Shown one piece after another: positions 24,301 through 35,200 of a stretch of 64,000 bases of DNA (position 1 is its first letter; every line of letters starts with the position of its first letter). Below the pieces are notes generated by a model. It was given only the letters and a program-made list of their open reading frames with translations, did not search any database and had not been told where the DNA came from. The stretch comes from Liolophura sinensis (taxonomy: Eukaryota; Mollusca; Polyplacophora; Chitonida; Chitonidae), in contig NC_088301.1 in the NCBI RefSeq assembly GCF_032854445.1, positions 9,544,281 through 9,608,280 on the forward strand, given 5' to 3'. The position numbers and the translations under genes were made by a program.

Positions 24301-24492
24301 CAGTGTGGTTGCTGTTCATTGCTGGCTTCCTCTCAGGCAGTGAGTGGGAAGGCCAGAAGCAACCTGTGGATGGTGGCGGGTTTCCCCAGGGTTCTGCCCG
24401 GTTTCCTCCCACCATAATGCCGGCCGTCATGGTATAAGTGAAATATTCTTGAGTACGGTGTAAAACACCAATCAAATAAATAAATAAATAAA
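24301..24492 (+). mobile_element. SINE family 1, 5' truncated, with target-site duplication
   Basis: Flanked by TTGAAGTAC at 24292-24300 and 24493-24501. The tRNA-like head is missing; the tail is an AATA repeat. Confidence 0.88.
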
Positions 24493-24501
24493 TTGAAGTA
24501 C

Positions 24502-25355
24502 AAGTAATTATATACTGTAGTCAGCTGTTTATATGGGAACCCAAATTTAGTTAGACCATGTTCTACCATGCCTGAAATTCATGTAGTTTTATATGAAGTT
24601 CAAACTATATTTACTCACCCCTCAGCAGTGGTACATGTGCACTACTAGTAAACAGAGAGTTGGCGAAGGAAATATACCATGTTGTCTGTACATGTAAATG
24701 TTTGTGAGTTTGTACATGTAAGATGAATTATGAGAACACATCACAATTGTGTTAAGATGACCCAGTGATACATCCCTGGCTTCATTTGTCTTGGCCTTAT
24801 AGTGACAATAAGCCATCAGCAGAGATCTTAGCACCATTTATGTGGCCTTACATGACAGTTATTAAAGAGACTGTGGCTTAATTCCCACAATTAATGTCAC
24901 ACACATCAACAGCATTATTCAGGTGAAAATCTGAAGGTAACCTGCGGGAAGTTTTATATACGACTGAAATGCTGGTGCTTTAATGAATACCCTAGAGGCA
25001 ATTGTAGTATTTGTACAAAACAGTATTGTAATACTGAAGGATCCCTGTCACCCTGCATGCTGAAACAGTGTATTCTCCTGTTACTATGGTTACCATTTCA
25101 CATGTATCAGAACTGGAATACAGAATGAGTGTGAATCCTTCAATGTTGGCTTTCTTGTGTTTTTTTAATCTGGTTAAATCCAGTTATTTACCGATCATAT
25201 AAATACTATAGTACATGTATTCATTATTTATTGTTTATTAAATCCAAAGTCAAATGGAAAATATGCTTAAAACGCACTGAAAGTTGCTCTTTCAGATGCG
25301 GAAAAATATTACTATTCATGATTCCTTACATCAAGCCTGTAAATGAATGATTAAG
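24502..25355. other. Intergenic sequence
   Basis: No recognised gene. A stretch at 25255-25345 loosely resembles 6600-6700 (TGAAAGTTGCTCTTT in both), perhaps another dispersed repeat. Confidence 0.5.
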
Positions 25356-25367
25356 GTTTATAATTGT

Positions 25368-25675
25368 GAGGGAGCGAGCGAGTCCTTGTGGTTTAACGTC
25401 GTACTTAATTTTTCAATCATATGATGACGAAGAAGTCCTTTAATGGGGGTGCATGTACGTGTGATGTGCCTCCTTGTTGCAGGACGGATCTCCACTGCCC
25501 TTTTATCTAGTGCTGCTTCACGGAGACGACTTGCCGACGGCAAGTAAGCCACCCCGCCTGGGCCATTTTACTGATACGGGTCAACCAGTCTCTCTGCTCT
25601 ATCCCCTTAATGCTGAATGTCAAGCGAGGAACCTACAACTTCGTCTTTTAAAGTCTTAGGTGTGACTTGACTCAA
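25368..25675 (-). mobile_element. SINE family 2 copy with target-site duplication
   Basis: Bounded by GTTTATAATTGT at 25356-25367 and 25676-25687. It contains GGTTTAACGTCGTACTTAA, TCATATGATGACGAAG and CCTTAATGCTGAATGTCAAG. The head on the right, read on the minus strand, is tRNA-like. Related to 28235-28400 and 41691-41979. Confidence 0.82.
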
Positions 25676-25741
25676 GTTTATAATTGTAACACCACACTAG
25701 CAGTGTTTCAGCCATATAGTGAAGGCTAATTATAGTAGAAT

Positions 25742-25838
25742 TTATTTCTTTATTAGATTTGTGTTTTACACCGTACTCAAGAATATTTCACATATACGAC
25801 GGTGACCAGCATTATGGTGGGATCGATGAAACCAGGCA
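25742..25838 (-). mobile_element. SINE family 1, 3' fragment
   Basis: GTGTTTTACACCGTACTC, TTTCACATATACGACGGTG, then ATTATGGTGGGA. Confidence 0.75.
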
Positions 25839-28099
25839 GAGAAATTAAAACTAGAAAATTTTCTTAAAAATGGAATAGTGTAAATGACATGAAAAAAAGA
25901 TTACCAGATAAAATGTAAGGAATGTTTTATTTTCAATCAGAAATATATAGAAACTCATCAATCCAAATATTCATTCCAAAGGAGTACCTATGTATGTATT
26001 AAGAACATGCACGTCGTGTTGAGCAAACAAACTCAAAAATTTTGAAGGTTAAACCGACTGGCACGTTCTTAGAGATGAAACACATCACAAAGATTAGTTG
26101 TACAAACTCACATCATTCGACATCTGACTCGATTTGGCAGAAGTCTACAGGCAGTCGAGGACAATCAAACCACGTTCACAGAAAATTTACACATCACTGT
26201 TAAAAGACACATCAATTTTTTTCCCCATACACAATTAGTTCAACTCACTAAACTCAAGGCAGTGCACTCCAATTGTTCATAAAAACGTATTCACACAGAC
26301 GAAGGTAATATCCAAACTGAATTTAATCTTAAAGCAGGCATGGGAATTTTCCTCCAATTGACTGGCTTCAGACTTTTCAGTTTTCAATTAAGAAAAAAAA
26401 AAATAATGACAAAAGCAGCTGATTTTGCCAGAATAGGTGATTGCTAACATAATTTGGAGGTAGGGTGAGGTCTTTTCAAACTTCCTTCTGGCCATCACTT
26501 CCCATGCCTGTTTAATCCACTATTACCTACCAAGATACCGTCTACATCTGCCAACTTGTTCTAGTTACTACATCACAGTAAGTGATACACAATATGTACC
26601 ATAAATCACCTAGGATGACCTGGACTTTGTCACCAAGCAATTGCTGTAATAAGCAGATGTAAAGGTCATGTCAAATACAGGTAATTTGTGATGAAATACA
26701 GTAAATCATATGATTTTTCACCATGTACTTTTCATCTTCTGTACTAGGATTTGTGAGGGGCGATTAGTTGGTGAAAAAGTCCATAGAATTAAGGCGGTTT
26801 ACTGTAGTTTTCACAGTAAAATCTATACAACTACACAATAAACCCTGGTTACACATGAAATGGCATGAAAACAAATTTTCACCTTCATATGCATCACAGC
26901 AATCTTGGTTATTTCTTTTAGTTTTTTCAACAAACAAATTTCAAATTGGATTTTCCTGCTTATGATAAGGCTTCTGACTAAAAAATTCAAAATCAAAGTT
27001 AACAAGTATCTACACTACCTAGTTATACTGGGTACGCACCCAGCAGAATTCATTTATTTTCCAAAGGGTTAACTAAGATGAACACGTAGCAAAACCCCTA
27101 TGAAGACCCTGGTTCTGATGATTATAGCGATGCCAGAACATTACCAATTGTAAAAGTAAACCTCAAAATTCTGTGGTATTTGCTATATTCCATGACGATC
27201 AGTTTTTGGATTAAATGCTTGAAAATGTTACAGTTTATCCCAGTGAATCATTAGCAAAACAATAGGTTATTTTAATAGGTATTTAATTTTATTAATTTGA
27301 TGCTGAAAATGTGTTACTTAATTATATTTATTAATTCCTTGTTAGTATTAACACAAAGTTTCATATTTATCCTCTTATTATTATATACTTTTAACATGCC
27401 CTTTCTGGGTTTTTAACCAATATTGTGGGACCTGAACAGACAACCCTAATTAATATGGCAAATGACCCATAATTTCATCTGTGACAGTTGCACATTCATG
27501 ACTGTTCCCTTGGTCTTAGAAAGGAGTTTTGAAGTTTGTTTGGAAATTGGTAAGATATCTTACTGGAAAAAATTTTCACCAACAAAAGTAATGCTTAAAG
27601 ACATTTACTTAGCCTCTGGAAAATCCAAATTGTAACAGAAATTTTAGGTCATTTACTGTTGGTGATAGAATTTGGCCTGACCTTGGCAGGTAACGATTAA
27701 TGGCCACTGATCATAATGTTCAGGCTGGACTGTTCCCACGCATGGCGTAGTTGGTAATCCACATATACAACACTGTGGTTTGTCAACATCCAAAACAAGT
27801 CACTTTAACTATTTAGTACAAGTTTAGTCAATACAAGTTCTACTAATGACACAGGTAAATTGTACTATAATAAACAGAGCAGTCAACACACCTCCATATA
27901 CATTATATTATATCGAAGGAATACACTGACTATTTTTTCATAACTCAAAAAAGAAAAAATACATGCATGTTTAAAATTCATAAACCTTGCTGAGGTTTAT
28001 AAGGCTAAATATAACTTAACAAGCATCTACCATATAACATACGGTATGGAATTAGCATACCTACATGTGTGTAACCTTCACACAAGTGTGCATTCATAT
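25839..28099. other. Intergenic sequence or EPT1 3' UTR
   Basis: AT-rich without recognised coding sequence. AATAAA on the minus strand at 25926-25931 could end a very long EPT1 3' UTR; this cannot be decided from sequence. Confidence 0.4.
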
Positions 28100-28223
28100 T
28101 TATTTATTTGATTGGTGTTTATGCCTTACTCAAGAATATTTCACTTATACCACGGTGGCCAGCATTATGGTGGGAGGAAACTGGGCAGAGCCCGGAGGAA
28201 ACACATAACCATCCGCAGACTGT
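28100..28223 (-). mobile_element. SINE family 1 copy
   Basis: TATTTATTTGATTGGTG through GGTGGGAGGAAACTGGGCAG to ACCATCCGCAG. Confidence 0.8.
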
Positions 28224-28234
28224 TTAGATTCATG

Positions 28235-28400
28235 TGACTGTATGTATGCTTGGGACTTAATGCGCTTAACAATTTTTCAGTCATATGAAGAAGGCAAGGA
28301 GTCATGACGTGTGTAAATATCATGTGTTTTCTTGTTGCAGGGTGAGTCCATCCTGCTAAAGTGCTGACGCCACCTGTCTGCTGTGGAAAACATTCCAAGT
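28235..28400 (-). mobile_element. SINE family 2, partial copy
   Basis: GCTTGGGACTTAATGCGC, TTTTTCAGTCATATGAAG and CTTGTTGCAGGGTGAGTCC match the body of the copies at 25368 and 41691. Confidence 0.7.
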
Positions 28401-29746
28401 AACAGTAAATGACTTAGTGAAGTAGTCAACTTATTAGTATTTACTTTCTTTTTCGGTAATGTAGCATGCGGTACATTTGAAATAAAGTACTGCACTGTAC
28501 AACACTTGACCAAAAGCCAATTCCAATACCAATTACATCTGACCCTAAAGATGAACTGCAAAATTTTGGATCTGTAACTCTAAGTTATTACAATTGTGAT
28601 GAGTGTGTTACATGTATTTTTGCATACATTAATAAAAGTGTAGCTTAAATATGTTTGACCAGAAAAAATTTGCACAAATCTCAATAGTCTATAATATGCT
28701 CAAAATGCCAATGGTGTCGGTATCTATATATAGTGTGTCTCTATGTGGCAGGGCAAGTCCATGCCGTCTCTTATCTATACATGCATGTACAGTATTTTTT
28801 TACAGGTTGCCTCCATTCTAAATTTGTGGCAAGACGAAACATTTCTTCTTCTATATAAAGAACAGGCAAGATATAAAATTAGTTCTGCAAATGTCGTGCG
28901 AATTTGGGCAAATCATACATGTGGTACATTGAAACTTTGCATTCATGCTGAATAAGCTCCTATTAATATCAAAAATCAGGGTACATAACATCTGTATGCA
29001 TCTTCAAACATTCAATAGCATTAAAATATAGCTAAGCTATTTGATGACTGTCACAAAGCAGATAACTATACATGTAAAATTATTTGAAATCATAGTCGTG
29101 TAAAACAGGAACAGGAGGCCTTTCCCGCTACGTTACTAAAGGGGAGGCTACTCCCCCCCCCCCCCCGTTATTTTATCATGTAAAATCTTTCAGTTATCTC
29201 CCTGTTACATCTTGCCACTTCAGCATGGAAGATACTTCACTCCAATGATTGTCCATTGTGGTACCATTCACGAACTTTTACTTTCGGACTTTTCTAAAAC
29301 CACACATCTTGCCATGTGCATTCATCAAAACCACAAACTTTCTTTGATGTCTTTGACAAGACACACACATCCCCACACACAAAAGAAAAATAAAATACTA
29401 TCATCATATTAACCCTGGATTTTTTTGTGAAATACTCATGTAGGCCAAAGTGAAGTCATAGTCTTAGCCACCTCCCCTCTATCAAATCAGACACACATTG
29501 TCATCAGGCCAATCATTTGGAACCTGTTGGATGTTTTATTTTTTTATCTGATCAGTGTTTATTTATTTGATTCTACGTTTTGTCCATCCTGGAGAATTAA
29601 TATCAATGGTTTAAACAAGCTAGGCCTAACAGGGAGAAAAATCATTTTCTCTGTTTCGTCTGACAACTTTTTGTCTCACTTTATTTAACTGATCATATCC
29701 TATCATACTGCATCGTTATTGCTTATTACTATATCATTGTTGCTGA

Positions 29747-29893
29747 GACAAAACTACACTGGTTGGATTTGTCAATTCCAGGGCTTCACAAAAAGTATAA
29801 CTTTCTCAGTCAACACAAAATAACGCCTTCAGAATATCCTTGAATAAACAGCTTGCAAACATGAAAAGGTTGAAGAACTATAGTACATAGAAT
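29747..29893 (-). repeat. Dispersed repeat D, copy 2
   Basis: ACACTGGTTGGATTTGTC, GGGCTTCACAAAAAGTATAA and AAAAGGTTGAAGAACTATAG; reverse complement of the copy at 6451-6588. Confidence 0.75.
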
Positions 29894-30433
29894 TCACAAC
29901 ATGCTGGCCAAGATTTGAAACTCATAAGGGCAATAACCAATATCTTACAAAGAGATCAATGGGACATGGTATAACATGACCTGCTCCAAACATCAGTTGA
30001 TTATCCACCAGTACATATCATATACAAAAAAGTGCTCAAACTATACATGAGTTCATCAAGAGACTACAACAGTCAGCAGTTGGACCTTTCAGATAATAAG
30101 ACAATAAGTTAACACTTTTAAACAATATATAAATCTCACAATAATTGAATATTTTAAACACTGAAAATGCTATTGTAATATAATACACATGACCAGTCAA
30201 AAAACAGTTATATATTTGACCTATGTTACTAAATTCCTGATCAGTTTAAAGTTAAATCTGTATTTACCAAAGAATGTAATCTACATTGAAAGGACCAAGT
30301 ATAGGCCTTTAACGGTCACATGGTGTGAAAACGATATTGTTTATAGCTTATGAGGATCATCTTGAACAACTGGACAGCACAACAATTCACCATCTTGGTC
30401 AGAACTACATATGTGGCCGAACCTCTGATCATA

Positions 30434-30501
30434 CGGTGGGTGGGTGGGTGGGGGTGTGTGGTTGTTTGTGTGCGTGTGTGTGTGTGTGTGTTTGTGTGTA
30501 G
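30434..30501. repeat. GGTG/GT microsatellite
   Basis: Runs of GGTGGGTGGG then GTGTGTGT. Confidence 0.95.
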
Positions 30502-31910
30502 AGACATCGTTTCTAAAAACTGTACTCAAGTCTAATACTGCAGATATGTGCTGCACTGTGCCTTTAAGACACAAAACTCAAATGCCATCACATGTATATT
30601 GCTACCTTAATGAAGCATTATGCCACAGACACCAAACCAGTGTCAGAAACATCCATACAAGTACATGTCCTAAAAGGAGGTCTGCACCAACAGGAAAATG
30701 TTTTGGAGTGGCCTCCCTTTGTACAATAAGACATATACTTGTAGTTTATTCAAATAACTCACTCCTGACAAGACAGCCTACATGCAGGGAGTCATTAACT
30801 ACATGCACATTCTGTTGTCCTTTAGGTGCCATAAAAATATATACATCTGTCATAAAGGGATTGACTGTCAAAAGACACTTGAAGTTTCCAATCATACATT
30901 GAAAGTCAACATTCGTAACACATGTACATACCGATAACGGATTCCTCCGAACAATCCAGAACACCCACACAGGTATGACATTAACTTTTATGATTTTTCA
31001 CGCAATGCATGCTACATATACCTGCATTGTGCTACACATATGTAGCAGAACTTTCTGTCACATGTAGGATGGATGTACAGTGACAATTACAGCCACATGA
31101 GGTCACTCTTACATATATGCCTTCATCTTTGCATTGTTTGACCAATAATAAGCCTCCAAAAACATTCTATTTTCACTGGTAATGGTAGGAAATAATAAAG
31201 AAATATGGAACCTACATGTATTCTAAATAAATGTAAGTTAAATGGGCCGTAAGACACATCAAGTTCAAATACCTTTATAGAATATGATTACTTATATGTT
31301 TATTTTATATGTACACTATTGTAGGTAGTTAGTTCTATTGTACAGGTAAGTTTTTGTACCAAACAAACAAGGATTGCGAAGAAGAATATCATATTTCCTT
31401 GCCTTACAAGACGGTTTTTAACTGCTTACCGTTACAGGTATGCTCCATGAATTTATATCGGAATAAATGAGTCAAAACAACATAGGTGGATAAATGTATA
31501 ACATTTTACATGACAAATACTGACGCAGAATTTCAAATGTTTCACCGGACTAGTAATAATTTACATTTCAATTTTCAACTCCTGAAGAAAACAGGCAACT
31601 TGAGAAGGAAATGTAAAGTGAACTTTTAAAATACCACTTAAAGAAGACATGCACATGTGAACAACAGTGACAATAGGCTTCAGACTGACTTTTGAGACTT
31701 TTGAGTTTTGCAGACTATTTCACTGTGAAGGTTTCAGTGATCAACAAGTGAAGCTTCGGAGGTAAAAATTAGGACTAAGCAAACAGCGTGTCGCTTATTT
31801 TTCTTTCTTACAACAAGGTGGCATTAATATTTCAATTAAAAATGTACAACGGAACACTATCACCACCTGCTTGTCCGATAGTACTCTTAACACTGTTTGT
31901 GACAGGTTCA

Positions 31911-31916
31911 TTTATT
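31911..31916 (-). promoter_or_regulatory. Candidate EPT1 polyadenylation signal
   Basis: TTTATT on the plus strand reads AATAAA on the minus strand, about 230 nt after the EPT1 stop. Others lie further on, for example at 25926-25931, so 3' UTR length is undetermined. Confidence 0.3.
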
Positions 31917-32143
31917 TCACTTCCACAGACTTTTCAAGTCTGCATTTACACTGGCAGTAACATATAAAACAAATCATCACATGGGACCGGACTTGAATTT
32001 GCCTGTACACGTGCAAACATGATCCTGTCATTAAAATACATAACACAGTGCTAAAGGACAGATCAATAAATTACCACATAAAACAAGGACCAGTATGGTC
32101 TGGTCATGAGAAAATGCTGTCCTTTTAGATATTGCAAAACATT

Positions 32144-32203
32144 CTACTCAGCCTTTTTTAGTGTGAAAGCATTTATACTGAAGTGACTGCACATCTCCTT
32201 TAC
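32144..32203 (-). CDS. EPT1: EPT1 exon 9 (C-terminus)
   Basis: Acceptor CCTTTCTTTTCAG. It encodes [19 protein letters not shown] followed by TAG at 32144-32146. It aligns with the vertebrate VKQLSSHF and YPFSLRKP segment but stops before the position of the vertebrate Sec codon. Confidence 0.92.
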   Translation of the reverse strand, partial: VKEMCSHFSINAFTLKKAE

Positions 32204-35200
32204 CTGAAAAGAAAGGAGAAAATAGGATGCAAGACAGACAAAAGATGTTTATATCATGTTTCCTGATGACATTACAAACATTGGATACACTACTGCCCAG
32301 CATGTAGTTTTAGGGGACAATCAAAGCTAGCGCAGCGTAATGACCCAGAAGCCTCTCACCAATACTGTCGCTGTGGGTTCAAGTTCAGCTAATGCTGGCT
32401 TCCCCTCCGGCTGTATGTGGGAAGGTCTGCCAGCAACCTGCAGATGGTCGTGGGTTTCCCCTGGGCTGTGCCCGGTTTCCTCCCAATGCTGGCCATCGTC
32501 ATGTAAGTGAAATATTCTTGAGTACTGTGTAAAACACCAATCAAATAAATAAATAAATAAATAAATCAATCAAAGCTGAAGAGCCAAATAAGAAACAACA
32601 TATTTATAACCTATTATTCAAAGGGAGCAGGACAAGTGTGAAATGCACTGACCTACATGTAATCAGGTACATGTATTGAGGACTTACCAGTGAATCCATT
32701 TATATGAAGTTTTATTGCACCAGGAGAAAAATGATGCATGTAAGTTTTGAAGATAAATGGTACATGTAAGTTTTGGAGATAAAGGGTACATGTAAGTTTC
32801 GGGGGTATATGGTACATGTAAAATTTGGAGATAAATGGTACACGTAAGGTTTGGAGATAAATGGTACATGTAAATAAGTTTTGGAGATAAATGGTACATG
32901 CATGGTTTGGCGATAAAGGGTACATGTAAATAAGTTTTGGAGATAAATGGTACATATACAGTTTGAAGATAAATGGTACATGTAAGTTTTGGAGATAAAT
33001 GGTACATGTAAGTTTTGGAGATAAATGGCGCATGCAAGTTTTGGAGATATATGGTACATTTAAGGTTTGGAGATAAATGGTACATGTAAATAAGTTTTGG
33101 AGATAAATGGTACATGCATGGTTTGGCGATAAATGGTACATGTAAGGTTTGGAGATAAATGGTACATGTAAGTCTTGGAGATAAATAGTACTTGTAAGGT
33201 TTGGAGATAAAAGGTACATGTAAGTCTTGGAGATAAATGGTACATGTAAGGTTTGGAGGTAAAAGGTACATGTAAGTTTTGGAGATAAATGGTGCATGCA
33301 AGTTTTAGAGAGATATATGGTATATGTAAGGTTTGGTCATAAATGTTTCATGTAAGTTTTGGAGATAAATGGTACATGTACATGTAAGATTTGGAGATAA
33401 ATGGTACACATAAATAAGTTTTGGAGATAAATGGTACATGTAAGTTTTGGTGATAAATGGTACATGTAAAGTTTGGAGATAAATGGTACATGCAAGTCTT
33501 GGAGATAAAAGGTACATGTAAGTCTTGGAGATAAATGGTACATGTAAGGTTTGGAGATAAAAGGTACATAAAAGTTTTGGAGATAAATGGTACATCTAAG
33601 TTTTGGAGATAAATGGTGCATGCAAGTTTTGGAGATAAATGTTACATGTAAGGTTTGGAGATAAAGGGTACATGTAAGTTTTGGAGATAAATGGTGCACG
33701 CAAGTTTTGGAGATATATGGTACATGTAAGGTTTGGAGATAACTGGTACATGTAAGGTTTGGAGATAAATGGTACATGTAAGGTTTGGAGATAAATGGTA
33801 CATGTAAATAAGTTTTGGAGATAAAAGGTACATGTATGGTTTGGCGACAAATGGTACATGTAAGGTTTGGAGTTAAATGGTACATGTAAATATGTTTTGG
33901 AGACAAATGGTACATGTAAATATACTATCCAAAAAAAGAAACGCATAACCCGTTTTTTTGCGGAGATGATGCAGTCTTTTCAATTATGCATAACTAAATA
34001 AGAATTGCTATTCTGCAAATATTTTTTTACACAGATTAAGGAAGGGTCCATATCTAGACAACAAGGCCATCAACTTGAGGTAAGACACTCACAATGAGTC
34101 TCCCACTTGAGTGGAATGTCAGTATCTGTTGTGACCACCACGGGCACGAATAACAGTTCTGACACGCCTTGTCATGGACTGGATGAGACGCTGGATAGAG
34201 GCCTGGGGAATGTTCTGCCACTCCTCCTGCAAACATGCAACTTGCTCTTGAAGCGTTTGAGGTTGAGGTTGACGTTGGCGTAGACGTTGATCAAGTTCAT
34301 CCCACAGATGCTCAATTGGGTTAAGATCCGGGGAACGGGATGGCTAGGGTAGCACATTTACCTTGTTTTCGGCGAGGAAGTCCCTTGTGACACGTGCCGT
34401 GGCGGTCTGGCGTTGTCCTGCTGGAACAACTCCCGCTGAACGTCAATGACAGGTAAGAGGTGTGGCTGCAGGATGGTGTCTCAATAGCGTACGGCCGTAA
34501 GATTTCCCTGAACGTGGACAAGATTTGTACGACCAGTATACGATATTGCTGCCCACATCATCACACTCCCTCCACCAAATCTGTCCACTTGGCGTACGCA
34601 GTTAGGGGCATAACGTTCATGAGCACGTCTGTAAACCCGGTTTCAACCATCACGTCTCTGCAATAGGAATCTGGACTCATCACTGAACCAAATGCGTCGC
34701 CAGTTGCGTAGATTTCATGCAGTCACGTTGTTACACCATCGGAGGCGATTGGCGCGATGGTGAGGATGCAGCACGATCCCAACATAGGGCCTCCTGGCTC
34801 TCAGTCATTGTTCCGCACTGTCTGACCTGATATCCTCCTCAGTCCCGGTATGCTGGCTGCTGTGCTTTCAGCTGTAGCACAACGGTCACGCAAATGGAGG
34901 ACCCTTATGTAGCGATCTTGGGCTGCTGTAGTGACACGTGGTCGACCTGAACGCCGACGGTCATTTGTTGTCCCAGTATTGTTGTAGCGGGCAGCAAGCC
35001 ATGAAATCGTGCTCTGGCTGACGTGTAGATGCCTAGAAATGGACGATTGGGACTCTCCAGCTTGACGTCTTCCAATGGCAATATTTCTTGTGACAGCGTC
35101 AAGACGTGGCATGTTGAATCAGCTTGAAAACACCACTTGAAAGACGCCGATTTCCGGCCCGAAGTTGCGGTTTTATAGTCACACACTGCATGCTTTCCAT

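Larger units (their letters stand above)
28401..32143. other. EPT1 3' flank: AT-rich, repeats only
   Basis: No gene recognised. It holds a C14 tract near 29152-29166, dispersed repeat D (29747-29893), a GT-rich microsatellite (30434-30501) and the probable EPT1 3' UTR next to 32143. Confidence 0.5.

Noticed and set aside
32653-33946. Overlapping minus-strand ORFs of about 115-214 residues rich in [13 protein letters not shown]
   Set aside because: They are translations of the 26-bp tandem repeat in three frames, with no independent coding evidence.
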